Shown here: piece by piece, positions 16,998 to 25,905 of the stretch | Layout: every line of letters starts with the position of its first letter | Position numbering within the stretch: the first letter of the stretch is position 1 | Assembly: GCA_035299085.1 (NCBI GenBank) | Contig: DATGXG010000065.1 | Coordinates: forward strand, 1 to 42,073 | Source of the DNA: Bacteroidales bacterium | GTDB lineage: Bacteria; Bacteroidota; Bacteroidia; Bacteroidales; UBA10428 | Direction of reading: 5' to 3' | DNA length: 42,073 nucleotides | Notes under the pieces: model-generated | Database searches by the model: none | What the model saw: the letters and a program-made list of their open reading frames with translations, nothing else | What the model was told of the DNA's origin: nothing | Program-made: the position numbers and the translations under genes

Positions 16998-17028
16998 AAT
17001 AGCCCCGGCCTTAAGGCCGGGGGCTATT
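16998..17028. repeat. GC-rich palindrome (GCCCCGGCCTTAAGGCCGGG type)
   Basis: AATAGCCCCGGCCTT pairs with AAGGCCGGGGGCTATT, with a single extra G in the right arm, around a TTAA centre. It stands out in AT-rich surroundings and resembles a dispersed REP-like element. It sits between divergent genes (barrel pair and CotH protein), so a terminator role is unlikely. Confidence 0.75.
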
Positions 17029-17108
17029 CACCAACCCTCGCCCCAAAAATCCGTATACAGTATCGCGCATTCAGAATTTTACTAATATTAGATTTTTAAA
17101 ACCTGTTC

Positions 17109-20100
17109 ATGCATCGATTATATCTTTTACTCTGCCTTCTTTTCCTATGTCCTGTTGCCGCCCTTCCCCAGGTTCTTATTAATGAATACCTCACATCCAA
17201 TACTTCGGGATTGCTGGACGAGGACCAGGAATATTCCGATTGGATAGAATTTTATAACAGCAGCGACAACCCGGTGAATATGACCGGTTACAGCCTGACT
17301 GATGATCTTGCGGTACCGGCAAGATGGACTTTCCCGGCCATGACTCTTCCTGCGCATCAGTATGTCAAAGTTTTTGCTTCCGGAAAAGACAGGAAAGCGC
17401 TCTGGATGAATTTCGAAACGGTTATTGATATCGGTACGCCCTGGCATTATATTGTGCCTCAATCTGATATGGGTACCGCCTGGCTGAATAACGGTTTTGA
17501 TGACAGTTCATGGTCAGTCGGGAACAGTAGTTTCGGATATGCCGATGGGGATGACACTACACTGATATCGTCATCCAGCTTCAGCATTTTTATCCGCAAG
17601 GAGTTTACAATTTCAAGCATGGCGGATATCGGAAGAGTTATCCTGAGTATCGATTACGATGATGGTTTTGTTGCCTACATTAACGGCCATGAAATAGCAA
17701 GGTCAAACCTGGGTACACCGCTACAGAATGTTCCTTTTGACATGCCGGCCACCAATTCCCGCGAGGCCGCCATGTACTTGAGCGGAACTCCCGAGTATTA
17801 TGATGTGGAGGATATCGCCGGAGTGCTGCAGGTTGGCACCAACGTTATTGCCATCCAGGTGCACAACAACACTGTAGGTTCATCTGACCTGTCGGCCATA
17901 CCCTTTCTTACAATCGGCCGGTTTAACGGCGAAGCGGGTTATGTGTCACCTTTCCTCAGCTTTGCGGGTGGATTGCTACACACAAATTTCAAAATCGATG
18001 CAGGTTCCGAAAGTATATTCTTATTCAATAAGTCAGGAGCCCTTGTTGATTCTGCAGCACACATTGCTATGCCATCCGATGTTTCAAGAGGCCGTATGCC
18101 GGATGGGAGCCCTTCGTGGTGTTTCTTCGGATATCCGACTCCGGGCAGAGCCAATACACCTGCGGGTTCAGGACTGGAGCCTTCGTCGGCAGTTACCCTG
18201 AGCCCGTCTGGCGGAAAATTCCGAACCTCGGCAGTAATCACTATGTCTTCCGCTGATCCTGCGGATTCGGTATATTATACTATGGACGGCACAATACCTG
18301 ATAAAAGCGATTATTTATATAAGGGTCAACTAACTATTGCTACTGACAGGATCATAAGAGCAAGAACGATCAGGACAGGAAAACTTCCGGGGCCGGTAAA
18401 ATCATCTACTTATGTAGGTTCCCGGACTCACGATATACCCTTTGTATGTCTTTCAACCAACCCTGAAAACCTGTGGAATGAGAACTACGGAATTTATGCT
18501 TTTGGCACTGCTCCACGGGGCGACTATCCCTATTTCAATGCAAATTTCTGGAAAGACTGGGAACGCCCTGTTCACATGGAGTTATATGATGTGCAGGGAG
18601 TAAAAAAAGTGGACCAGGATGCGGGTATGAAAATTTTCGGGGCCTGGTCAAGAGCTGCGGATCAGAAATCACTGGCTCTTTATGCCCGGAAAACTTACGG
18701 CAAAGGTTCATTCGAATATAAGTTCTTTGAAGATAAACCAATCGACAAATTTGAATCGCTTATACTGCGGAATTCAGGAAATGATAATATGGGTCTTCAG
18801 TTCCATGATTGCTTTATGACCGGTTTGACAAGAAAAATGGACGTGGACAGGCAGGCTTTTCAACCGGCGGCTGTTTATATCAATGGCCAATACTGGGGAC
18901 TTTTGAATATCCGGGAGAAAGTTTCAAATAACTATATTGCAGAAAACCATCAGGTGAACGCCGACTCTGTTAACCTGCTACAGTTTGGCGGGGATGTGCT
19001 GGACGGAACCAACGAGGGTTACCAGGAGCTTATTAATTATCTCAACCAGAAAACGACATTGCAGAATGATGCCGACTATGAAAAAGCCAGGAATTCAATC
19101 GATATTGATAATTTCATACAGTATGAGCTTACCCAGATCTACCTGAACAATCGGGACTGGCCGGGAAATAATATAAAATTCTGGAATACTAATTCGCCTG
19201 GAAGCAAATGGCGGTGGATTCTTTTTGATACCGATTTCGGTTTCGGGATATGGGATGTAAATGATTATAAACTCAACAGCCTCGACTTTGCTCTTGAAGC
19301 GTATGGTCCCGATTGGCCTAATCCGCCATGGGCAACGCTCATTCTGCGACGAATGGTCACCAACCTGAATTTCAGAAACAATTTCATAAACCAGTTTTGC
19401 GACAGGTTGAATCTCGATTTCAGCTCTTCCAGGGTTAATTCCGATCTCGATTCGCTACAGAACCTTTACGATCATGAGATCGTGTATAACTTCGGTCGCT
19501 GGTGGGGAAACTATGATGAATGGCTGGGCCGGATCAGTAATCGCAAAACGTTTGGCCAATACAGGCCAACCTATTGCAGGGATTTTCTGAGAACACGGTT
19601 TAGCCTGGGATCAGGACTGTCCATAACAGTGAATGTTTCAGGCAGTGATGAGGGAGTTGTTAAAATAAATACAATTTGCCCGTCCGTTTATCCTTTTACA
19701 GGTATTTATTTCAAGAACCTTCCCATACAGATGACGGCAGTGCCGCGGCCGGGTTACCGTTTCGTGAAATGGGAAGGAACCATTAACAGCACAGAACCTT
19801 CTGTGACTTATAATATGGCCGCAGCAGGAACTTTTAATGCCGTGTTTGAAGAAGACACGGAGGAAGAGAAGCTGATAGTGATTAATGAAATTAACTACAC
19901 CTCATCGCCGGCAACCGATGCGAAGGACTGGGTTGAAATTTATAATAACGGCGCCTCTTCGGTTGATTTGGGGGAATGGATTTTAACCGACAATGAAATT
20001 GATTCAGGGTATGTGTTTACGACCGGTACCATACTTACACCGGGCAGTTACCTGGTGATTTGCAGGAATCTTGAAGATTTCAAAACTTTTTATCCCAACG

Positions 20101-20636
20101 TATCCAATGCAACAGGAAATTTAAGCTTTAAACTGAGTGGTGAAGGGGAGATTGTGAGACTCTTTGATAATGAATTCAACCTGGTTGACAAAGTTAATTA
20201 TGGTGTGACAGCTCCCTGGCCTGTAGATGCAAATGGAACGGGCAAAACAATTGAATTGTTAAATCCTTCACTTGATAATGAACTGGCCGGCAGCTGGCTG
20301 TCAGGCCTTATCGGAGGCACGCCGGGTACTGAAAATTCGGTGTCCATACCGACAGGAAAGGGAGATATTCAGGAACTGCAGGTTCAGATGGACTGTTTCC
20401 CGAATCCGTTCCGGGATTACACTACAATTAGCTTTAGTGTTGCTGCCGCCGGAAGTTACAGGCTGGAGGTAATGGATATGCAGGGAAGGATTGTCAAGGT
20501 TCTGACAGAAGAAACACTTTCACCGGGTTCATATTGGATTGACTGGACAGGAGACAACGTGAGCGAAGGAGTGTACACATTGCGTTTATCCGGCAATGGA
20601 GTAGCGCAAACAAAAAAGATGGTGAAGATCAAATAA
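17109..20636 (+). CDS. Large secreted CotH-kinase/lamin-tail-domain protein with T9SS tail
   Basis: The 1175-residue multidomain surface protein is laid out as follows: a signal peptide (about 1-20); a first lamin-tail domain starting QVLINEYLTSNTSG (about 20-95); a jelly-roll insertion (about 97-270, WLNNGFDDSSWSVGNSSFGY and IDYDDGFVAYINGHEIARS); a chitobiase/hexosaminidase-C-like strand region (about 360-434, VYYTMDGTIPDKSDYLY); a CotH kinase-like domain (about 442-837) with MKIFGAWSRAADQKSLALY, AVYINGQYWGLLNIREKV and WILFDTDFGFG; an InlB B-repeat-like module (about 845-915, FVKWEGTIN); a second lamin-tail domain (about 918-1040, VINEINYTSS); and a T9SS sorting domain (from about 1095, CFPNPFRDYTTISF). 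CotH is a spore-coat protein kinase in Bacillus. Whether this homologue phosphorylates anything is unknown. It is the only gene on its transcript apart from a possible small peptide downstream. Confidence 0.92.
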   Translation: MHRLYLLLCLLFLCPVAALPQVLINEYLTSNTSGLLDEDQEYSDWIEFYNSSDNPVNMTGYSLTDDLAVPARWTFPAMTLPAHQYVKVFASGKDRKALWMNFETVIDIGTPWHYIVPQSDMGTAWLNNGFDDSSWSVGNSSFGYADGDDTTLISSSSFSIFIRKEFTISSMADIGRVILSIDYDDGFVAYINGHEIARSNLGTPLQNVPFDMPATNSREAAMYLSGTPEYYDVEDIAGVLQVGTNVIAIQVHNNTVGSSDLSAIPFLTIGRFNGEAGYVSPFLSFAGGLLHTNFKIDAGSESIFLFNKSGALVDSAAHIAMPSDVSRGRMPDGSPSWCFFGYPTPGRANTPAGSGLEPSSAVTLSPSGGKFRTSAVITMSSADPADSVYYTMDGTIPDKSDYLYKGQLTIATDRIIRARTIRTGKLPGPVKSSTYVGSRTHDIPFVCLSTNPENLWNENYGIYAFGTAPRGDYPYFNANFWKDWERPVHMELYDVQGVKKVDQDAGMKIFGAWSRAADQKSLALYARKTYGKGSFEYKFFEDKPIDKFESLILRNSGNDNMGLQFHDCFMTGLTRKMDVDRQAFQPAAVYINGQYWGLLNIREKVSNNYIAENHQVNADSVNLLQFGGDVLDGTNEGYQELINYLNQKTTLQNDADYEKARNSIDIDNFIQYELTQIYLNNRDWPGNNIKFWNTNSPGSKWRWILFDTDFGFGIWDVNDYKLNSLDFALEAYGPDWPNPPWATLILRRMVTNLNFRNNFINQFCDRLNLDFSSSRVNSDLDSLQNLYDHEIVYNFGRWWGNYDEWLGRISNRKTFGQYRPTYCRDFLRTRFSLGSGLSITVNVSGSDEGVVKINTICPSVYPFTGIYFKNLPIQMTAVPRPGYRFVKWEGTINSTEPSVTYNMAAAGTFNAVFEEDTEEEKLIVINEINYTSSPATDAKDWVEIYNNGASSVDLGEWILTDNEIDSGYVFTTGTILTPGSYLVICRNLEDFKTFYPNVSNATGNLSFKLSGEGEIVRLFDNEFNLVDKVNYGVTAPWPVDANGTGKTIELLNPSLDNELAGSWLSGLIGGTPGTENSVSIPTGKGDIQELQVQMDCFPNPFRDYTTISFSVAAAGSYRLEVMDMQGRIVKVLTEETLSPGSYWIDWTGDNVSEGVYTLRLSGNGVAQTKKMVKIK

Positions 20637-20694
20637 TTTTTGAATTTGAGTATGGAATTTTATATTTCAAAGCATCTATTCGTAAAACCCTGAA

Positions 20695-20856
20695 ATGAAA
20701 ATCCTACTCGCAATCGACCGCCTGTTGATTGTGATTTTGCTCATCATTTTGCTATCCTCTGCGAGGGAAGAGGAGGAAAAAACTTATACCGTCAATGGTT
20801 CAGTAACAATATGTTTAGGTGGGACCGATTCTATTGAGGTGTACATTCCGGAATAG
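20695..20856 (+). CDS. Small exported or membrane-anchored peptide (53 aa)
   Basis: This short ORF starts MKILLAIDRLLIVILLIILL, a single strongly hydrophobic helix, followed by an acidic stretch (REEEEKTYTV) and ends SIEVYIPE. It lies 58 bp after the CotH gene and 28 bp before the end of the convergent LRR gene. TATATTTC at 20661-20668 is one base from a -7 box. The charge pattern and hydrophobic N-terminus are consistent with a real small membrane or secreted protein. No homology is recognised, and chance cannot be excluded at this length. Confidence 0.4.
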   Translation: MKILLAIDRLLIVILLIILLSSAREEEEKTYTVNGSVTICLGGTDSIEVYIPE

Positions 20857-20884
20857 ATCCTATACCCTATCGGTGCAGAGGTTT

Positions 20885-22246
20885 TTACAGACTGCAATCG
20901 GTAGAAAAATAAAGGTTTGGACTTCCTGTAATATCTAATGCTTGTTCAGAAGCCGCAGATGGCATCGTAAAGACACAGACCTTGTAAAGCAATGGCATAT
21001 CATTGAGAGACAAAGTGATGTAATTTGGGGTCGGATTGGTTAAACTTACCAGGCTGGTATTATGGCTAAGGTCGAGACTGGTTAAAGGATTCGATCCGCA
21101 ATAAAGAACTCCTAATTTGGTATTTTGCGAAAGATCCAGGGTATTTAACTGGCAGTTACTGCAGGCAAGCATAGTTAATTCTGTGTTTTTTGAAAGATCC
21201 AGGCTGGTCAGATTGCTATAATCGCATCGGAATGCTAATAATTCCGTATTCCAGGTAAGATCAAGTGCCTGCATTTGAAGTCCGTTGCAAATCAGGTATT
21301 GTAAATGGGGGCAGTTTGTTACATCCAGGTTGGTTATTTTCTGTGAATTGCAGTCCAGATATAGTATTGATGTGTCACCTTCAAGATATATTTTTTCAAT
21401 TGAACTAGAGTTGGAGCATTGCAAATCCGTTAAAAGATAATGGTTTGAAACATCCAGGGTGGTCAGCCCTTGTTCACTACAATATAATGTTTCAAGCATA
21501 AGATTCTTTGCAACATCGAGGGCATTCAGACTCCAGTTCCACGAGGTAATCAGCGTCTTAAGTAAAGGACAGTCTGAAAGGTCAAGTTCAGAAAGCTGAT
21601 TGCTCCAGCAATTCAAATATAACAATGCGCCGTCACCTGAAATATTAAGTGTAGCCACCTGGTTATTTCCGATATCAAGCGTATCCAGGTATGATTTGCC
21701 GGACGCATTAAGATCAGTTATCAGGTTATAATTACAATTCAGGGTGATAAGGGCTGTGTTTGCAGAAATATCAAGGGAGGTTAATTTGTTCTGACCGCAA
21801 ATAATTCGTTTAAGAGAGGTATTTGTTGAAACATCGAGATGATCTAAATTATTTGTAGAACAATACAAGGTTTCCAATGAGGTGAGACCTGAAATATCGA
21901 GGGATCCCAGGTTATTTTGCCCGCAATTCAGATAGACCAGGCCTTTATTTTCCGTTAAAACAAGAGAGGTCAGACTGTTGAAAAAGCAATTAAGGGATTC
22001 AAGGTTGACAAAGGATTCAATTCCTGATAAATTTGAAATGGCTTTGCCGCTGATATCAAGCACTTTAACAGTTTCAGCTTCATCCGGGCTTATGACACCA
22101 TTACCATCGGTGTCAACTCCTTTTTGGATCAGTGCATTCAGAAAATTATTGTCCCTGATATTTATGGAATTCAGATCGTCTTTTTTGCACTGGCTTATTA
22201 AGAGAATGACCAGCAAACCGGATAAAATTTTCTGAATCGTATGCAT
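20885..22246 (-). CDS. Leucine-rich-repeat surface protein (probable lipoprotein)
   Basis: The 453-residue product, taken from the ATG at 22246; the frame continues to a TTG at 22264. The leader MHTIQKILSGLLVILLISQC followed by KKDD is a probable lipoprotein signal with an atypical Gln at -1. An EF-hand-like calcium loop DTDGNGVISPDEAE (about 45-58) links to about 15 leucine-rich repeats of 21-23 residues. Their core is L-x-x-L-x-C-x-x-N-x-L-T-x-L-D-x-S-x-N-T (for example ALITLNCNYNLITDL). The cysteine at the ascending strand position is conserved in most repeats. Such Bacteroidota LRR proteins are surface adhesins or binding proteins, but the ligand is unknown. No T9SS tail is present. Monocistronic by spacing. 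Confidence 0.85.
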   Translation of the reverse strand: MHTIQKILSGLLVILLISQCKKDDLNSINIRDNNFLNALIQKGVDTDGNGVISPDEAETVKVLDISGKAISNLSGIESFVNLESLNCFFNSLTSLVLTENKGLVYLNCGQNNLGSLDISGLTSLETLYCSTNNLDHLDVSTNTSLKRIICGQNKLTSLDISANTALITLNCNYNLITDLNASGKSYLDTLDIGNNQVATLNISGDGALLYLNCWSNQLSELDLSDCPLLKTLITSWNWSLNALDVAKNLMLETLYCSEQGLTTLDVSNHYLLTDLQCSNSSSIEKIYLEGDTSILYLDCNSQKITNLDVTNCPHLQYLICNGLQMQALDLTWNTELLAFRCDYSNLTSLDLSKNTELTMLACSNCQLNTLDLSQNTKLGVLYCGSNPLTSLDLSHNTSLVSLTNPTPNYITLSLNDMPLLYKVCVFTMPSAASEQALDITGSPNLYFSTDCSL

Positions 22247-22347
22247 TGAATGAACTAGATTCAATTAAAGTTAAGAAATATTTTAATTTGATTTTCAAGT
22301 TCATAATAAAATCTGCAATTTGTTTGGTTCTCTCTGATCAATTTTTT

Positions 22348-24759
22348 TTACTCATATCTGAGAGCCTCAACAGGGTTTTTAGTGGCGACCTTCAGGCTTT
22401 GTAAACTCACGGTAAGTAATGAAACGATCATGGCCACTGCACCGGATACAAGAAAAATCCACCAGCTTAACGGAGTTTTATAAGCAAATGTCTGAAGCCA
22501 CAGATGCATACTGTACCAGGCAACAGGGCACGCAACAATAATTGCCAAAACGATCCACTTTATGAAGTCTTTATTGAGGATTATGAGAATGTGAATCACT
22601 TTTGCGCCATTTACCTTACGAATCCCGATCTCTTTAATTTTTTCACTCAAATTAATAAAGGTAATCCCGATTAGCCCGATTATTGAGATTATGAATGCGA
22701 TAACCATGAATATGGGAATTATCTTTTTAATCAACATTTCTTTCTCGTATAAAGCAGTGATTTCGTCATCCAGAAATGAATAATCAAAATAACAATCAGG
22801 ATAAACAGAGTTCCATTTCAATTTGATATCATTTATTAACTGCTTTTCGCGCCTTGCAAACTTAATTAGAATAGTACTTGCATCCATCGAATTGGAATGA
22901 TCAATGCCTGTATAAATGCAAAGAGGTTCGACAGGCCTGTGTAACGACCGGAAATTGAAATCTTTAATGGTACCTATAACGGTGTAAAAATCTGTATCTG
23001 AAGAGTGAGTGAAAATCTTTCCAATCGGGTTTTCTTTAATACCAAATGTTTTTAGAGCCGTTTCATTGAGTAGGATTGAATTTTGGGGACTGTTTTTTGA
23101 GAAAAATTCTCCTTTAATTATTTTGAACTGAAGAACCTTCATCATTTCAATATCACAGCAAAAATACTGGGGAGAGTAGGAAGTAATTCCCGAGGAATCT
23201 TTCAGTTGAAGATATTTGGTAGGAAGTCCCCCTCCCGGGTAAGTATTGGACACTGAAACTGCTTTAATATTTTGCAGCTTTCTTATCTCATCGGCTAATA
23301 TTGTCGCTTTACTTCTATCCCGGTTATTCAGGTGAATAATTACCACATTTTCTTTATCAAAGCCAAGATGGCGGGTAGTTATCAGGTTTACCTGGTTGAC
23401 AATAACCAAAAAGAATATAAAAATAATGGTTGCAATCAGAAACTGAAGACTAAAAAGCAACTGACTCACCGTCATCATCTTTTTTGAATACCGTAAATTG
23501 CTTTTTATCAGGAAAGAAGGCGTTCTTTTCATGGTTTTAATTAAAGGCAGACATCCGCATATAAAACTGATTAAAACCGCCAGAATGACAACATGGGGAA
23601 TTGTACCGGTGATACTATTTGCAGATAATATTGAGGGTTTAAAGAAATCAAAAATAACAGGATGAAGCGTAAAAAATACAAAGTAAGCAAGCATCGATGA
23701 AAGGATAAATATTATAAATGCTTCAATAAACGACTGAAATATTATCGGAAATTTACCGGAACCGCAAATTTTCTTTATGCCTGTGGTCTTACAGCTGTTC
23801 CGGAACAGGCATATATTAAAATTTACAAAATTGAAGCAGGCAATGAATAGGATCAAAAAAACAGCAACAAATATTACGATCACATCACTGATGCTGTTTT
23901 GATTTTCAAATCCGGCTATATTATTAGCATAAAGGTGAATTTTAGATATCGGAATTAATTTCAGATCAATTCTATTCCCTCTGCCGAACCATTCCTTCAG
24001 ATCAAGATTAAAGTGTTCTGCCGCAAACGGTCCGAGGCGGTTCATTATTAAAGAAGGCAGTTTTTTTTCAAATTCTGCGGAATGGACATTTTTGTGAAGT
24101 TTAATATAAGTACTATACATATATCCATCCCAGTAATGCGCATCATAGTCTTTAGTAAATGTCACCAGGGAGCCAATCAGATCGAAAGTAAGGTGTGAAT
24201 TTGAGGGATAATTACTAAAAACTCCCTGCACCTCATATTTTTTATCATTTATAACCAGGGTTTTACCAACCGGGTTCCTGTCTGAAAAGTATTTCTTTGC
24301 ACACATCGTACTTATGCAAACCTGGTTGGGTGCAGTCAGCATTTTTGAGATATCCCCTGTTATCAGATCTACGTTGAACATTCTCAGAAAGGATGAATCG
24401 GCAGAAATCACATTATCCATGAATTCAATACCCTGATCGTTTTTAATAATGCTTTTGGGCATGTATTGAGTCCTTGTCATGGCTTCAACTTCCGGGTAAT
24501 CTTCAAGTAAACTGTTGCCAAGTGCAACAGGTGCCTGAACATACCGATCCCTCACACCCTCTACATACTCATCAAAATAAACATTATAAATTGTGCGATA
24601 ATCTTTTTCAAACCGGTCAAATGATAATTCATTTTCCAGGTAGAGAAATAAAAACAGAATGGAGGATATGGCCAGTGTTAATCCCGCAATATTAAAAACA
24701 GAAATGACTCTGTTTTTAATTAAATTGCGTAAGGCGTACCTGATAATATCGTATAGCAT
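22348..24759 (-). CDS. FtsX/MacB-type ABC transporter permease
   Basis: The 803-residue inner-membrane protein has the two-module architecture of Bacteroidota MacB-like permeases. The N-terminal helix (ISVFNIAGLTLAISSILFLF, about 19-38) is followed by a periplasmic MacB-PCD domain (about 45-275), three helices (about 285-310, 335-360, 380-405), a short helix at 425-450, a second periplasmic domain (about 455-665) and three final helices (about 675-700, 730-750, 765-790). FtsX signatures are EIGIRKVNGAK and the C-terminal ATKNPVEALRYE. No ATP-binding subunit is nearby, as is common for these orphan permeases, so it must pair with an ATPase encoded elsewhere or act as a mechanotransmission or stress sensor. 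A -7 box and a dyad precede it. The base composition is more AT-rich than in the 5-20 kb region. Confidence 0.9.
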   Translation of the reverse strand: MLYDIIRYALRNLIKNRVISVFNIAGLTLAISSILFLFLYLENELSFDRFEKDYRTIYNVYFDEYVEGVRDRYVQAPVALGNSLLEDYPEVEAMTRTQYMPKSIIKNDQGIEFMDNVISADSSFLRMFNVDLITGDISKMLTAPNQVCISTMCAKKYFSDRNPVGKTLVINDKKYEVQGVFSNYPSNSHLTFDLIGSLVTFTKDYDAHYWDGYMYSTYIKLHKNVHSAEFEKKLPSLIMNRLGPFAAEHFNLDLKEWFGRGNRIDLKLIPISKIHLYANNIAGFENQNSISDVIVIFVAVFLILFIACFNFVNFNICLFRNSCKTTGIKKICGSGKFPIIFQSFIEAFIIFILSSMLAYFVFFTLHPVIFDFFKPSILSANSITGTIPHVVILAVLISFICGCLPLIKTMKRTPSFLIKSNLRYSKKMMTVSQLLFSLQFLIATIIFIFFLVIVNQVNLITTRHLGFDKENVVIIHLNNRDRSKATILADEIRKLQNIKAVSVSNTYPGGGLPTKYLQLKDSSGITSYSPQYFCCDIEMMKVLQFKIIKGEFFSKNSPQNSILLNETALKTFGIKENPIGKIFTHSSDTDFYTVIGTIKDFNFRSLHRPVEPLCIYTGIDHSNSMDASTILIKFARREKQLINDIKLKWNSVYPDCYFDYSFLDDEITALYEKEMLIKKIIPIFMVIAFIISIIGLIGITFINLSEKIKEIGIRKVNGAKVIHILIILNKDFIKWIVLAIIVACPVAWYSMHLWLQTFAYKTPLSWWIFLVSGAVAMIVSLLTVSLQSLKVATKNPVEALRYE

Positions 24760-24860
24760 CTGGTGGGATTAAATAGGTTTTTTCTTAGAAAAGGATTGCC
24801 TTTGAGAAACTGCTTAATAACCTTTCAATTTAGATGCCATAAACGCTACCGCCATAAAAT

Positions 24861-24868
24861 CAAATATA
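24861..24868 (-). promoter_or_regulatory. Candidate -7 promoter box for the FtsX/MacB gene (TATATTTG)
   Basis: On the minus strand TATATTTG matches TAnnTTTG exactly, giving a leader of about 95 bases before the ATG at 24759. The perfect dyad at 24894-24917 lies 25 bp upstream of it, where an activator or repressor could bind. The rest of the 24760-25050 gap shows no gene. Confidence 0.45.
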
Positions 24869-24893
24869 TACGAGTTAAATAGGTTTTAAGAGA

Positions 24894-24917
24894 GTACAAT
24901 TATTTTACAAATTGTAC
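24894..24917. promoter_or_regulatory. Operator-like dyad GTACAATT-N8-AATTGTAC
   Basis: Perfect 8-bp inverted arms (24894-24901 and 24910-24917) separated by 8 bp, in the geometry of a dimeric regulator site. It sits just upstream of the -7 box of the FtsX/MacB permease gene. No regulator gene is adjacent. Confidence 0.45.
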
Positions 24918-25050
24918 AATCATTTGACAAAATCAGATGATATAATATTTAAACCATGCATGAGTGTAACGTATGCTTCATGACTGAAATTCGTTTTCAA
25001 GTGTTAATTAGTCCTATCAGTCGAATCAGTGGTTCGGGGTATAACTAATA

Positions 25051-25794
25051 TCAATTTATTATCTCTCCCTTTGAATTGGCGAGTTTTACTTTCCATTTTT
25101 CAATGTCATCGGGAGTTAATTTATTCCAATCCGCTATTTCTCCGATAATCTTTAAAGGCGACTTTGTCCGGTAGGAGCGTGTAGGATTCCCCGGGAACCT
25201 TTTATTGGTGACATTCGGATCATTTTCAAAATCGCCTGTGGGTTCAACTACGTAAACCCTTTCAGGTCCGTCCCCCTGGGCTAAGGATGCGGCTAGTCCC
25301 GCACCATTAACCATTGCAGTGAAGTAGATGTGATTCATGATCAAATCGGACTGGTAGTTTGATCTTCCTCCCGGAGTCAGCAAATCCCCATTATGCAAAT
25401 CCGCTTTGGTACCATGAAAAAAGGGCCCTTTATCTGAAGGCTTTTCAGGAAATAAATGAGCTTGCGAGTAATTCTTTTTTCCATTATCCATATCTCCAAT
25501 TTCTTCATAGCATTTGGCGATGGTTGAATATAGAACAGGAAATGCCGGGATGACGGCATCATTATTAATTTTCAGTGCAAGCTGCAAATCGGTTAGCAGC
25601 CATTTTAATTTATCCTGAATATCTTTTTGATTTCTGGCAACAAAATATGCCGCCAGGAATTTTTCAAAATCATCAATCGCATCGTTCCAGGCCTGGAGGA
25701 AGATTTCAGAAGCTTTTTCAGGATTACCTTTTTCTTCAAGTACCATCCCCTGGATGCAGAGTTTCACTATGTGGTTATCCGGGCTGAATTCCAT
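25051..25794 (-). CDS. arr: NAD(+)--rifampin ADP-ribosyltransferase (Arr) with helical N-terminal extension
   Basis: Cytoplasmic enzyme predicted to ADP-ribosylate rifamycins at the 23-hydroxyl, inactivating them. The Arr domain occupies about 122-230 and matches the family closely: GPFFHGTKADLHNGDLL (His127), NHIYFTAMVNGA (Tyr157), RVYVVEPTGDFENDPNVTNK (Asp192 region), FPGNPTRSYRTKSPLKIIGE. The His/Tyr/Asp positions correspond to the H19/Y49/D84 set described for mycobacterial Arr. Stand-alone Arr is about 140 residues, and this 247-residue protein adds about 115 residues of helical, TPR-like sequence (GMVLEEKGNPEKASEIFLQAW; LYSTIAKCYEEIGDMDNGKK). The native target may therefore be something else brought in by the extra domain. 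There is no mobile-element gene nearby, so it looks like a chromosomal, intrinsic gene. Confidence 0.9.
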   Translation of the reverse strand: MEFSPDNHIVKLCIQGMVLEEKGNPEKASEIFLQAWNDAIDDFEKFLAAYFVARNQKDIQDKLKWLLTDLQLALKINNDAVIPAFPVLYSTIAKCYEEIGDMDNGKKNYSQAHLFPEKPSDKGPFFHGTKADLHNGDLLTPGGRSNYQSDLIMNHIYFTAMVNGAGLAASLAQGDGPERVYVVEPTGDFENDPNVTNKRFPGNPTRSYRTKSPLKIIGEIADWNKLTPDDIEKWKVKLANSKGEIIN

Positions 25795-25853
25795 TGTAAT
25801 GGTTTTTAATCTTTTCCGCCTTAAACATTGAAAAGCATCACAAGGTTCAATTT

Positions 25854-25905
25854 TCTTTCGCTCTTACAGGGGTGAAAAGGCGAAATAGTCATACAGGGTT
25901 TGATA
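25854..25905. repeat. Degenerate copy of the CGCCCTTTCAGGGC / CACAGGGTT composite repeat
   Basis: Read on the minus strand, AAACCCTGTAT, then CTATTTCGCC, then the CACCCCTGTAAGAGCGAAAG segment parallel the full copies at 26781-26869 and 27047-27135, with several substitutions. It overlaps the end of the PH-like gene and provides its last codons and stop. Confidence 0.5.
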
